Part shown: positions 17,174 to 25,596 of the stretch, one piece after another
Position numbering within the stretch: the first letter of the stretch is position 1
Layout: every line of letters begins with the position of its first letter
Assembly (NCBI GenBank): GCA_035528065.1
Contig: DATKZH010000661.1
Location: 15,051 to 79,050, forward strand
Reading direction: 5' to 3'
Source: DATKZH01 sp035528065
Lineage (GTDB): Bacteria; Planctomycetota; Planctomycetia; Pirellulales; Thermoguttaceae
Length of the DNA: 64,000 nucleotides
Notes under the pieces: model-generated
Database searches by the model: none
Seen by the model: only the letters and a program-made list of their open reading frames with translations
What the model was told of the DNA's origin: nothing
Position numbers and translations under genes: made by a program

Positions 17174-18335
17174 CGACGATCAAATGCTCCTCGAAACCTA
17201 TCAGCGGCAGTTGCGCAAGTTCTACCGAGTGGAGATGGCGCTGGGAGCGGAAGAGGGCCTTGCCGCCGTTGCCGAGCGCGGCCCGTTCGCCGTGATCGTC
17301 TCCGACATGCGAATGCCGGGCATGAACGGGATCCAGTTCCTGGCGAAGGTGCGAGAGATCGCCCCCGACACCGTTCGAATGATGCTCTCCGGCTATGCCG
17401 ACGTCGAGTCGGCCATCGAGGCCGTGAACGAGGGTAACATCTTCCGGTTCCTCACCAAGCCGTGTCCCCGGCCGACGCTCATCAAGGCGATCGACGCGGG
17501 CCTCGGTCAGTACCGGCTGGTCACGGCGGAGCGGGAGCTGCTCTCCAAGACGCTCAGCGGCAGCGTCAAGGTCCTCACCGACGTGCTCGCGATCGTCAAT
17601 CCCGCGGCCTTCGGCCGCACTGCACGCGTGCGGCGGCTCGTACGCGAGCTGGTCGAAGAGCTGGAAGTCGACGAGGCCTGGCAGTGCGAGCTTGCGGCCC
17701 TGCTGTGTCAGATCGGCTGCATGGCCGTCTCCGAGGAGACGCTCTCCAAGGCGTACAACGGTCAAAAACTGTCCGAGCTCGAGCGCCAGACGCTCGAGAA
17801 CCACCCTCAGGTGGCCCGCAAGCTGATCGCCACCATTCCCCGCCTCGACAAGGTTGCCGAGATTGTCGGCTATCAGGGGAAGCACTTCGACGGCTCGGGC
17901 GTTCCCGAGGACTCGACGACCGGCGAAATGATCCCCCTCGGCGCTCGAATCCTCAAGTTGGCCGTTGATTTCGACACGCTCATCTCCAGCGGTCTGAATG
18001 AGGAACAAGCGATCCGCGAAATACAGGGAAGGGAAGGCTGGTACGACCCGCAGATCGTCGAAGCGCTAAAGCGCGTGCGGAAGACCAAGACGCAATACGT
18101 CCTCGCCGAGGTCGAGGTACAAGACCTCCCCGATCACGCGATCGTGGCCGAGGAAATCAGGAGCCGGGCCGGCACGATTCTCAACGCCAAAGGCCTGGAA
18201 GTGACGCCGTCCCTGCGCCAGCGACTCAATGCCTATGCGAAATCCGTCGGAATCCAGGGGCCGATCAAGATCCTTGTTCCCGCCGACAAAACGGATGAAG
18301 ATTCCCCCCGATTGAAGGAATCAAGCTACACCTGA
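17148..18335 (+). CDS. Response regulator with degenerate HD-GYP domain
   Basis: A 395-residue protein that overlaps the previous gene by 26 bases. The receiver domain has Asp53 (VIVSDMRMPGMNG), LSGY and FLTKPC. The second domain aligns with HD-GYP c-di-GMP phosphodiesterases by its spacing: NHPQVARKLI, GYQGKHFDGSGVP and IPLGARILKLAVDFD. The key residues are altered. The HD dyad position reads CQIG (ALLCQIGCMAVSEE) and the GYP-type motif reads HFDGSGVP. Catalysis is therefore doubtful and a binding or scaffold role is more likely (inference). The C-terminal 70 residues (VEVQDLPDHAIVAEEI onward) are additional and unassigned. Confidence 0.88.
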   Translation: MSARILFVDDDQMLLETYQRQLRKFYRVEMALGAEEGLAAVAERGPFAVIVSDMRMPGMNGIQFLAKVREIAPDTVRMMLSGYADVESAIEAVNEGNIFRFLTKPCPRPTLIKAIDAGLGQYRLVTAERELLSKTLSGSVKVLTDVLAIVNPAAFGRTARVRRLVRELVEELEVDEAWQCELAALLCQIGCMAVSEETLSKAYNGQKLSELERQTLENHPQVARKLIATIPRLDKVAEIVGYQGKHFDGSGVPEDSTTGEMIPLGARILKLAVDFDTLISSGLNEEQAIREIQGREGWYDPQIVEALKRVRKTKTQYVLAEVEVQDLPDHAIVAEEIRSRAGTILNAKGLEVTPSLRQRLNAYAKSVGIQGPIKILVPADKTDEDSPRLKESSYT

Positions 18336-18405
18336 GCGCCCCCCGCCGTCCGAAAGAGTATCCTTTGTCCGCCTTGACCGCGTAACAGAACGTCACCAGC
18401 ATCCA

Positions 18406-18831
18406 ATGGGCATCGCCATGCCGGGAAAACAAGACGGGTCGAGTGCAACAACCAACATCGCGGAACGGATCCGACAGTACCTCGAGGACGTCGACCACCT
18501 CGGGACTGCCGACCGAGTCCCGCGCTACCGCAGCAAGCGATATCCCTACGAAACGACCCAATGGATAGCTCCCTGCTCCGGCGGCGCCCTGCCCGATCGC
18601 TCCGAGTTCCGTGAGGTCCGGTGCCGTGACATCTCGACCGGCGGCTTCGCCTTCCTATCGCCGCAACCGCCTGACTTCGAGCAGGTCGTCGTCAGGCTCG
18701 GAAACGATACGCACGTCATCTACGCCACCGCTCGCGTCATACACACCGTGCCAAACCATGGCGGTGCCGGCCATCTCGTCGGCTGCCAGTTCACCGGCCG
18801 GTTGCTTCCCCCGGATGAGCCTTCCACCTGA
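18406..18831 (+). CDS. PilZ domain protein
   Basis: A 141-residue protein, essentially one PilZ domain. The c-di-GMP binding signatures are present: an arginine-rich RYRSKRYPYE before the barrel and DISTGGFAFLS (the DxSxxG motif), followed by beta-strands (VVVRLGNDTHVIYATARV). It lies 70 bases after the receiver-HD-GYP gene on the same strand, so the kinase, receiver-HDOD, degenerate HD-GYP and PilZ genes probably form one c-di-GMP-linked pathway. An alternative ATG giving MPGKQDGSS would shorten it by four residues. Confidence 0.85.
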   Translation: MGIAMPGKQDGSSATTNIAERIRQYLEDVDHLGTADRVPRYRSKRYPYETTQWIAPCSGGALPDRSEFREVRCRDISTGGFAFLSPQPPDFEQVVVRLGNDTHVIYATARVIHTVPNHGGAGHLVGCQFTGRLLPPDEPST

Positions 18832-18902
18832 CGCCGTGCGAGGATGCGTCGGACGAGGACCCGGGCTACAGAATCGCACGAGCCGTCTGTGCGCGGACCC
18901 TA

Positions 18903-18994
18903 TTGAGCCTTGCATAGTCAATGAACGGAGGGCTTCCACCGGAAGCCCGGGACCGAAGGGTCCGGTCCACGTCGGGTGATTATTGGCAATGCAA
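18903..18994 (-). repeat. 92-bp dispersed element, family A, copy 2
   Basis: The reverse complement matches 2150-2241 over its whole length with about ten differences by eye. The ends form an imperfect inverted repeat (TTGAGCCTTGCATAGTCAAT; GGCAATGCAA). It lies between the PilZ gene and the convergent aldolase gene. Confidence 0.75.
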
Positions 18995-19044
18995 ACATCA
19001 ACAAAGGCGCTGCGGCGGGACCCCGCCCCCCAACCAGGGCAAGA

Positions 19045-20235
19045 TTAGCCTAGGATCCGCTTCCAACGCTCGATGTTCCACCGGGCCTTCTCGGCCGGCG
19101 TCATCTTGCTGAAATCGGGCTCGTCGGAGGAGGGAGCGGTCGGGCGACTCGGGGCGGGGCTCGTCGGGCGGGATGCCGTGGGGCCCGCCGGGCGGGGTGA
19201 GCTCGTGCCGGCGTAGCTCGACTCCGTGTAGGTGAGCTGGAGATCCTCCTCCAGCGCACGGTACGGCTGAAGCCCCAGCTTCTTCAGATCGCCGTGATAG
19301 GCGCGGACGGCCTCCTCCGGCGCGATCGCCTCGTCGGCCACCGCACGCAGATACTTGACGAACGTCAACTGGTGCTCCGAGTTGTTGATCTTCCGCCCGT
19401 AGAGGGCCACGCGCGCCCCGTGCTTCTTCGCTTCGGCGAGCATGTGGAAGGCGTCGAAGGTCGTGCCCGACGACCCGCCCATGATCCCCACCACCAGCGA
19501 CCGGTCGTAGCCGGCCAGGGCCTCCATGGCGGCCGGCCCGTTGTAGGCCACCTTGAGAAACTGGGGCCGGCCCGCGCCGGTCACGCCGGCCAACGCGCGG
19601 ACGATGTGGTCGTTGATGAAGCGGCCGAGGTCGGCCGGGGGGGAGTCGCCGCAGGCGTTGGGGTTGAACACCTCTAGGAAGTAACGGAACCCCTTCTGCT
19701 CGGCTTCCAGCCGGAACTGCTTGTAGGCGTCGAGCGTCTCCAGGTCCCGCTCCGTGTCGTTGTTGAAGGTGACCGAATAGAGCCCCAGGTCGGCCCCCAG
19801 GCGACGCTCTTCCGGCGAGCAGTCCTGCTTGCCGCACATGATGTGATCGATGGTGGCCGAGCGGAAGGGCCGGGAAGGGTCGCTCGGGTAGCGCCCCGTG
19901 CCCGCCGCCAGCCAGATGTCGGTCGTGTCGTTCGCCCGCACCGCCGGCGTGACGTGGCTGGAGTCGAAAAGCCGCTCCTGGATCGCGAGCACCTCGTTCG
20001 AGCTCGCGCTCATCAACATGATGTCGACCAGCCCCTGGTGCACGATCTCCCGCATCAACTGGCGGTACTCGTCCAGCGTGCGGAACTTCGCCTCGTGGGC
20101 ATGGTGCTCGGGGCTCTTCCCCGGGGCCGCCATCCCGAACGCCATGTCGGCGTCCTTGGCGTCGGCCAGGATGAAGTCCCGGCAGGCGGGGTCCGCGTGA
20201 ATCCGGGCGAGCTTCTCGTCCATCGACTTCTGCAT
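19045..20235 (-). CDS. DeoC/LacD-like aldolase family protein
   Basis: A 396-residue protein. The start chosen at MQKSMDEKLARIHA has GGAG eight bases upstream; longer in-frame starts have no site. The core looks like a class I aldolase TIM barrel of the DeoC/LacD group. Visible phrases are HQGLVDIMLMSASSNEVLA, RPQFLKVAYNGPAAMEAL (a lysine at a strand end, a possible Schiff-base residue), VVGIMGGSSGTTFDAFHM (phosphate-binding-type GGSSG) and ARVALYGRKINNSEHQL. The last 60 residues are Ser/Thr/Pro-rich and low complexity. A sugar-phosphate aldolase role is plausible; the specific substrate is not determinable. Confidence 0.7.
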   Translation of the reverse strand: MQKSMDEKLARIHADPACRDFILADAKDADMAFGMAAPGKSPEHHAHEAKFRTLDEYRQLMREIVHQGLVDIMLMSASSNEVLAIQERLFDSSHVTPAVRANDTTDIWLAAGTGRYPSDPSRPFRSATIDHIMCGKQDCSPEERRLGADLGLYSVTFNNDTERDLETLDAYKQFRLEAEQKGFRYFLEVFNPNACGDSPPADLGRFINDHIVRALAGVTGAGRPQFLKVAYNGPAAMEALAGYDRSLVVGIMGGSSGTTFDAFHMLAEAKKHGARVALYGRKINNSEHQLTFVKYLRAVADEAIAPEEAVRAYHGDLKKLGLQPYRALEEDLQLTYTESSYAGTSSPRPAGPTASRPTSPAPSRPTAPSSDEPDFSKMTPAEKARWNIERWKRILG

Positions 20236-20626
20236 ATCTTGGGCTCCGTTCGTTTTGTGCATCGCTCCAGGCACGTCCAACGCGGAGGCTTCCGGCCCCC
20301 CCCGAGCACGTCCCATCGTGACGTTTCGCGTCGTTTCCCATCCCAAATATATCAAATATAGGGTACGGACCGTGTCCGTCGCAGACAACCGCCCGGCGAC
20401 CAGCTCGTCCGAGCGATTTCAGGCCAGCTCCTACGGGGCCCCTGAGAACCCGGCCAACCGGTATCACCGGGTGCAGCCGGCGTGGAGCCTGGACGCGTTG
20501 TGGCTGCGTCACCGGGCCGTTCGCGTGCGTCGACACTTCCCGCCGCACGAAACGCCGCTCTCGCGGATCGACCCGGTCGAGGTTCGCCGGCAGTCCGATC
20601 TGGGCGGCTGGCCGTGGCCGAAGCGT
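20236..20626. other. Intergenic region upstream of the aldolase gene
   Basis: About 390 bases between the aldolase start and the 3' end of the kinase gene. A short AT-rich patch near 20345-20365 (aaatatatcaaatataggg) is the only obvious candidate for a minus-strand promoter; no clear -35 element is visible. No gene seen. Confidence 0.4.
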
Positions 20627-21631
20627 CTACAGCACCAACCGGATCACCTCGCAGCGGATCGCCTCCAGCTCCGCCTTGAGCCGCTCGAACGTCGCCTGGT
20701 CCGGGCAGATGCCGATGATCGCCCCGCCCGAGCCGGCGAACTTGGCCGGCGCGCCGGCACGCCGGGCACGCTCGACCATCTGCTCGTGCTGTTCGGCGAT
20801 CCGGCAGATCGAGCGGCGGAGATCGAAGTTGGCGTCGACCAGCTCGCCCAGCCGGGCGGTGTCGCGGGCGAGGATCGCCGTCCGGGCCTCGACGGTCAAC
20901 TGGGCGAATCGGGTCATCGCCTCCACCACCTCCGGATCTCCCCGCTCGTAGCGGGCGCGGAGGTCGTTGTGGACCACCTCGGTCGGCTCGCTCACGTCGG
21001 TGCTGTAAGCAACGTAGAGCGGCGGCAAGAGTGAGGCGTCGAGCGGCTCGTACACTCCGCACGGGAAGCCGCAGCACGGCTCCATCCGCTCGCGGTCGAA
21101 GTCCATGTACACCAGGCCTTCATACACTTGGATCACGCGGTCCTGCAAGCCGGCCGCGATCCCCAGCTCCTCTCGCTCCACCGACAGCACCAGCGAAGGC
21201 TGCACCCGCTTCGGGATCTCGACGCGGTAGAACTCCATCAGGCAGCGGAGCGTGGCCACGATGATCGCGCTGGAGCCGGCCAGCCCGACCTGCCGGGGGA
21301 TGTTGGTCTGGTAGCGGACGGAGAAATTCCGCTCGTGAAGCCGCTCTTCCCGGGCCTCGCAGTACTCGACGAACTTCTTGATCGTCGCCTTGACCAGCCG
21401 GACCCCGCCGTAGTAGCCGTGCAGCTTCACGTCGCGGGCCAGCTCCCGGACCGAGCGGAAGCGGCTCTGGTCTTCCTGGCTCCAGACGATCTCCAGGTCG
21501 TCCCACTCGTAGAGCGTCACCTCGGCCTGGAAGTCCGGCACGATGACCGAGATCGTCTTGCCGTGGTAGCCGTCCGAAGGGTTGCCGATCAGGCCGGCGC
21601 GGGCGTACGCCTTCTTCCGAATCAAGAGCAT
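20627..21631 (-). CDS. GHMP kinase, probable glucuronokinase
   Basis: A 334-residue GHMP-family kinase. Motif 1 begins KAYARAGLIGNPSDGYHG, motif 2 is PRQVGLAGSSAIIVATL (ATP-binding glycine-rich loop at 116-122), and motif 3 is KFAGSGGAIIGICPD near 295-310. The phrases GLIGNPSDGYHGKTIS and ELGIAAGLQDRVIQVYEGL resemble plant glucuronokinase more than galactokinase or heptose kinases (my recollection of that family). The predicted reaction is glucuronate (or a related sugar acid) plus ATP to the 1-phosphate. It starts two bases after the GalU gene ends, so the two are co-translated and together could make UDP-glucuronate by salvage (inference). Confidence 0.82.
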   Translation of the reverse strand: MLLIRKKAYARAGLIGNPSDGYHGKTISVIVPDFQAEVTLYEWDDLEIVWSQEDQSRFRSVRELARDVKLHGYYGGVRLVKATIKKFVEYCEAREERLHERNFSVRYQTNIPRQVGLAGSSAIIVATLRCLMEFYRVEIPKRVQPSLVLSVEREELGIAAGLQDRVIQVYEGLVYMDFDRERMEPCCGFPCGVYEPLDASLLPPLYVAYSTDVSEPTEVVHNDLRARYERGDPEVVEAMTRFAQLTVEARTAILARDTARLGELVDANFDLRRSICRIAEQHEQMVERARRAGAPAKFAGSGGAIIGICPDQATFERLKAELEAIRCEVIRLVL

Positions 21632-21633
21632 GG

Positions 21634-22530
21634 TTACCTCTCCGCCGGCCCGCTTCCCAGGCTCGCCACGTACGACCGCAGCGCCGGCCCGTAGTCGGGA
21701 TCGGCCAAGGCGAACTCCGCGAACGCCCGGAAGTAGCTCTCGAAATTGCCGATGTCGAACCGGCGTTCGCCCGCAGGCAGACGCACGCCAAACGCCTTGG
21801 CCCCGTCGCGGATCATCATCCGGATGGCGTCGGTGAGCTGGATCTCGTCGCCCTTGCCGGGCGGCGTCATCTTGAGATAGTCGAAGACCTGCGAGCTCAG
21901 CACGTAGCGTGCCGCGACGGCCAGGTTGCTGGGGGCCTCGGCCACGTCGGGCTTTTCGATCAGGTCTTCCAGCTCGAACACGTCGTCGACCGCCCCTCGC
22001 GGCTTGGCAATCCCGTACTGAGACACGTCCTCCCGCCGCACCTCCTCGAAGGCGATCACCGCCGCCGCGCCGCGGCGCTCGAACTCGTCGATCATCAGGC
22101 GGACGACCCGCGACTCGGCGTTGAGCCCGATGATCGAGTCGCCCAACGCCACGACGAACGCCTCCCGACCGACGACGGGTTGGGCACAGAGCACGGCGTG
22201 TCCCAGGCCGAGCTGCCGGCGCTGTCGGGTGTAGAAGTACTCCAGATCCTCGCGCTCGAAGGCCAGTTCCGCGAGCAGCTCCTCCTTGCCCGTCTCCCGC
22301 AGGCTGGCGATCAGCTCGGCGTCGATGTCGAAATGGTTCTCAATGGCCGTCTTGCCCGGCCCGGTGACGAACAGAAGCCGCCCCACGCCGCACCGGGCCA
22401 ACTCCTCGACCACGTACTGGACCACCGGCTTGCGGCCCACGGGGAGCATCTCTTTGGGTTGACTCTTCGTGAGCGGCAACAGCCGGGTACCCCGGCCGGC
22501 CACGGGCACGACGGCGATGTCGATCGGCAT
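21634..22530 (-). CDS. galU: UTP--glucose-1-phosphate uridylyltransferase family protein
   Basis: A 298-residue nucleotidyltransferase. The N-terminal signature is VVPVAGRGTRLLPLTKSQPK (GxGTRxxPxTK), followed by EMLPVGRKPVVQYVVEEL. It continues with VTGPGKTAIENHFD, GLGHAVLCAQPVVG, VALGDSI and FEEVRREDVSQYGIAK, the order of bacterial GalU. It forms UDP-glucose or a similar UDP-sugar from the sugar 1-phosphate. The downstream GHMP kinase two bases away could supply a sugar acid 1-phosphate, so a broader specificity is possible. It is divergent from the glycosyltransferase at 22892. Confidence 0.92.
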   Translation of the reverse strand: MPIDIAVVPVAGRGTRLLPLTKSQPKEMLPVGRKPVVQYVVEELARCGVGRLLFVTGPGKTAIENHFDIDAELIASLRETGKEELLAELAFEREDLEYFYTRQRRQLGLGHAVLCAQPVVGREAFVVALGDSIIGLNAESRVVRLMIDEFERRGAAAVIAFEEVRREDVSQYGIAKPRGAVDDVFELEDLIEKPDVAEAPSNLAVAARYVLSSQVFDYLKMTPPGKGDEIQLTDAIRMMIRDGAKAFGVRLPAGERRFDIGNFESYFRAFAEFALADPDYGPALRSYVASLGSGPAER

Positions 22531-22891
22531 GGCAACTCCCCACTTCGCGGACCCCTTGGGACTGCACCAACACGCGGGGCAGAAGACGAGCTGAGTCTAT
22601 CGGAAGTGTAGGCCGGAGGGTAGGCGAACATTTGGCCGGGGCGCGTGGCCCAGGAACTGGCCTTGCGGCGGGGGGATAAGATGTTAATCTCAAAGAGGTT
22701 ACGATCACGGGCCGCGGTCGGGTAGTCCGGTCGCGTGGCAGTGCCTGCCGGCACGGCGATCGCTGTAGCCCTATACTTGGAAAAGACTTGCGCGAGATCG
22801 CGTTACCCCCGCGTGCTCGATGCTCCGCTTCACCAAAGCGGGGATCAAGCGGCCCCCGACAACCAAGCTTTCTCTTCACCGACCGGGATCG
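22531..22891. promoter_or_regulatory. Divergent promoter region (galU / glycosyltransferase)
   Basis: About 360 bases between two divergent gene starts, so it should carry promoters in both directions. A TATACT -10-like box lies at 22772-22777 on the plus strand, with no good -35 at 17 bases. The segment near 22670-22705 is locally AT-rich on both strands (gataagatgttaatctcaaa). No open frame here looks real. Confidence 0.35.
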
Positions 22892-23755
22892 ATGAGCGAC
22901 GACGCCCACTCAAACGACTCGCAACCTGACGAATCGCCCGCGACCTGCCCCCTGTGTGGTACGGCCGGGGTGCCACCGGCCCTCCCCGCGCCGGGGCAAC
23001 TCCGCGAGTGGCTGGGGCCCGAGCTCTCGCGACGGCTGGGGCTGTACCCCTTCCCGCCGGATCTGCGTGTTTCGGTGATCGTCCCGGTCTACAACGAGAA
23101 GTCGACCCTGGAGGAGATCGTTCGGCGGGTTCGGGCGGTCTCCATCCCCAAGGAGATCATCCTGGTCGACGACGGCAGCACGGACGGCACGCGGGAGCTG
23201 TTGGCCGAGATGGAGGGCCAGCCCGATCTCCGCGTCTTCTGCCACGAGCGCAACCAGGGAAAAGGGGCGGCGCTGAAGACGGGGTTCAGCCACGCCACGG
23301 GCGAGGTCGTCGTCATCCAGGACGCCGACCTGGAATACGACCCGATCCATTATCCGCTGCTCATCCAGCCGATTGTCGAGGGCGTGGCCGACGTGGTCTA
23401 CGGATCGCGTTTCATCGCCACCGGCCCGCACCGCGTGCTCTACTTCTGGCACTACGTGGCCAACCGTTTCTTGACCACGCTCTCCAACACGTTCACGGAC
23501 CTGAACCTGACCGACATGGAGACCTGCTACAAGGCGTTCCGCCGCGAGGTGATCCAAGAGATCGGCCCCACGCTCAAGGAGAAGCGCTTCGGCATCGAGC
23601 CGGAGCTGACCGCCAAGGTGGCCCGCCGCGGGTATCGCATCTACGAGGTGGGCATCACCTACTTCGGCCGCACCTACGGCGAAGGCAAGAAGATCGGCCT
23701 CCGCGACGCGTTCCGGGCGCTGTGGTGCATTCTGCGGTACTGGAAGATGGATTGA
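22892..23755 (+). CDS. GT2 family glycosyltransferase (DPM1-like)
   Basis: A 287-residue glycosyltransferase family 2 enzyme. After an N-terminal 50 residues with CPLCG, the catalytic domain begins VSVIVPVYNEKSTLEEIV. It has EIILVDDGSTDGTRELL and GEVVVIQDADLEYDPIHY (DxD) and ends with FGRTYGEGKKIGLRDAFRA, as in dolichyl-phosphate mannosyltransferase-like proteins. There is no membrane helix beyond a mildly hydrophobic C-terminus. It transfers a sugar from an NDP- or lipid-linked donor, probably in polysaccharide or lipid-linked glycan synthesis, consistent with the rfb genes downstream. The single CxxC in the N-terminal extension is unusual and unassigned. Confidence 0.9.
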   Translation: MSDDAHSNDSQPDESPATCPLCGTAGVPPALPAPGQLREWLGPELSRRLGLYPFPPDLRVSVIVPVYNEKSTLEEIVRRVRAVSIPKEIILVDDGSTDGTRELLAEMEGQPDLRVFCHERNQGKGAALKTGFSHATGEVVVIQDADLEYDPIHYPLLIQPIVEGVADVVYGSRFIATGPHRVLYFWHYVANRFLTTLSNTFTDLNLTDMETCYKAFRREVIQEIGPTLKEKRFGIEPELTAKVARRGYRIYEVGITYFGRTYGEGKKIGLRDAFRALWCILRYWKMD

Positions 23756-23804
23756 CCGGCCGTGCCGGTTTCGGTTACGTTGAAGGACGTGGAGGGACGA
23801 TGCG

Positions 23805-24929
23805 ATGCTGACCACACTCGAACTCGAGCGGTATCGCGGCTTCGAGCGATATCGGCTCAGCGGCCTTACGCGGGTCAATCTGCTCGTGGGGAAGAATAAC
23901 TGCGGGAAGACTTCCCTACTCGAGGCGGTTCACCTCATCGTCTCCGGAGGAGATCCGCGCGTGCTGAACAGCACGGCGTGGCACCGCGGCGAGGTCGTTT
24001 ACACAGCCGGTGGTCGCGAGGAATACCGACAGGAAGGGTTTCCTTGTGTATCGCACTTCTTCCACGGTCACGAATTGAGGGTGGGCGCGTACTTCGCTGT
24101 GCGAAGTAGCGATGGTTTTGGCGAAGTCACTGTGCGTGTTGTTGAGGTGTATGTTCCTGATGAAATCCTTGAACGCGCGTACCGTAACCAAGGACTGGAT
24201 ACGCTGGACACGAGTTTGGGGATTCGCTTCGAAGGAAGCGCCGCTTTCGTAGCAGGGGAGTCCCAGGGGTTGCCGGTGTCGGCGGAGGGCGTGTTTCTTC
24301 CTGGTGTAGTGTATGGCCCTGGCCGGGTCTCACCGAGCGAGCGTCGCGAAGTCGCGAGAGTCCTGTTCATTGCGCCCGATTCGCTGGAACCTCGTTCCAT
24401 GGGCGCGATGTGGAATAGGGTGATTAGCGAGAGAAGGGAGTCCGAAGTGATCCGCGCGATGAGGATCCTCGCGCCCGACCTCACGGACATCTTCTTCTTG
24501 AGCGGGGAAAACGCATATCGGCACGGAGGTCATGCCGGCATCCTTGCTGCGTTCGAAGGTACCCAGCACCGCCACCCTCTCGGCAGCCACGGCGACGGAA
24601 TGCGCCGTCTGCTGGCACTCTCCCTTTCCCTAACTCAGGCGGAGGGCGGCGTGCTTCTTGTGGACGAAATCGACACCGGCCTGCACTACTCGATCATGGG
24701 CGACATGTGGCGTCTGGTTACGGAAGCGGCGAGGCGAAGCAACGTCCAGGTTTTTGCCACCACGCACAGCTCCGACTGCGTGCGCGGCCTCGCCTGGCTC
24801 TGCGAGAATCATCCTGACCTGGCGAAAGACGTCTCCCTCCAGAAGATCGATTGCGAGTTGGAGGAAGCAGTCGCCCTGCACGGCGAGGAGATAGTGCTCG
24901 CCGTCAATCAGGGCATGGAGGTCCGCTGA
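23805..24929 (+). CDS. AAA ATPase, OLD/RecF-like, with TOPRIM partner
   Basis: A 374-residue ATPase of the AAA_15/AAA_21 (OLD-, RecF-like) group. It begins MLTTLELERYRGFERY, has Walker A GKNNCGKTS (29-37), Walker B with catalytic Glu LLVDEIDTGLHYS (about 283-295), and a downstream ATTHSSDC histidine switch. The central part (about 120-230) has no recognisable domain. Its stop overlaps the start of the next gene (TGATG). The gene is visibly lower in GC than its neighbours, a sign of recent acquisition. With the DUF3226 gene it resembles two-gene defence operons (OLD, PARIS, Gabija), but that role is inference. Confidence 0.88.
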   Translation: MLTTLELERYRGFERYRLSGLTRVNLLVGKNNCGKTSLLEAVHLIVSGGDPRVLNSTAWHRGEVVYTAGGREEYRQEGFPCVSHFFHGHELRVGAYFAVRSSDGFGEVTVRVVEVYVPDEILERAYRNQGLDTLDTSLGIRFEGSAAFVAGESQGLPVSAEGVFLPGVVYGPGRVSPSERREVARVLFIAPDSLEPRSMGAMWNRVISERRESEVIRAMRILAPDLTDIFFLSGENAYRHGGHAGILAAFEGTQHRHPLGSHGDGMRRLLALSLSLTQAEGGVLLVDEIDTGLHYSIMGDMWRLVTEAARRSNVQVFATTHSSDCVRGLAWLCENHPDLAKDVSLQKIDCELEEAVALHGEEIVLAVNQGMEVR

Positions 24930-25582
24930 TGCCCGGTTCGATGGAACGATCGAGCCTTCACGTCGAAGGCGACGACGACCAGCACTCCATGGTCCACCTC
25001 CTCATCCGTCACGGCATCGACTACGACTCCAAGCCTTGGCCGGCAGCGTTCCCGGAGTTCAAGCCGATCGGGAACGTTGACGGCCTTCTTGATGGCATGG
25101 AGACGGCGGTTAGGCTGAGCACCGGCAGAGCGATCGGATTCGTGCTGGACGCGGACTCCCCCCTCCTTGCCCGCTGGCAGGCCGTTTGCGATCGACTTCG
25201 GAGAGCGGCAATCGACACGCCGAACCAGCCGCCACCTGAAGGATTCATCGGCCATTCTTCTACGTACCGGTCAAAGGTCGGCGTCTGGCTCATGCCGGAC
25301 AATCAACACGATGGCAAGCTCGAAACGTTCCTTCAGACTCTGATCGACGAGCAGGATGCGCTGATCGATCACGCTACGGCCGCGACGAGCACGGCGGAGG
25401 AACTGGGGGCGACATTCGCCGAGGTGGACCGTATCAAGGCAGTCATTCACACGTGGTTGGCGTGGCAAGAGGAGCCGGGACGCCCCTACGGCACGGCCAT
25501 CCGCGCGAAGTACTTCCGCCACGACAGTCCCGCAGCGGTCGCGTTCGTTGCTTGGTTCAAGAGACTCTACGGCATCGCTTAG
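24929..25582 (+). CDS. DUF3226 TOPRIM-like protein
   Basis: A 217-residue protein matching DUF3226 by its order of motifs. HVEGDDDQHSMVHLL gives the first acidic residue (Glu13, TOPRIM position), and AIGFVLDADSPLLARWQAV gives DxD (Asp74, Asp76). These are followed by KVGVWLMPDNQHDGKLETFL and TWLAWQEEPGRPYGTAIRAKY. TOPRIM domains of this kind in OLD and PARIS systems act as nucleases or effectors that depend on the partner ATPase. It starts in the TGATG overlap with the ATPase gene, so the pair is translated together. It sits inside a sugar-biosynthesis region unrelated to its probable role. Confidence 0.85.
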   Translation: MPGSMERSSLHVEGDDDQHSMVHLLIRHGIDYDSKPWPAAFPEFKPIGNVDGLLDGMETAVRLSTGRAIGFVLDADSPLLARWQAVCDRLRRAAIDTPNQPPPEGFIGHSSTYRSKVGVWLMPDNQHDGKLETFLQTLIDEQDALIDHATAATSTAEELGATFAEVDRIKAVIHTWLAWQEEPGRPYGTAIRAKYFRHDSPAAVAFVAWFKRLYGIA

Positions 25583-25596
25583 CCGCACAACGGATC

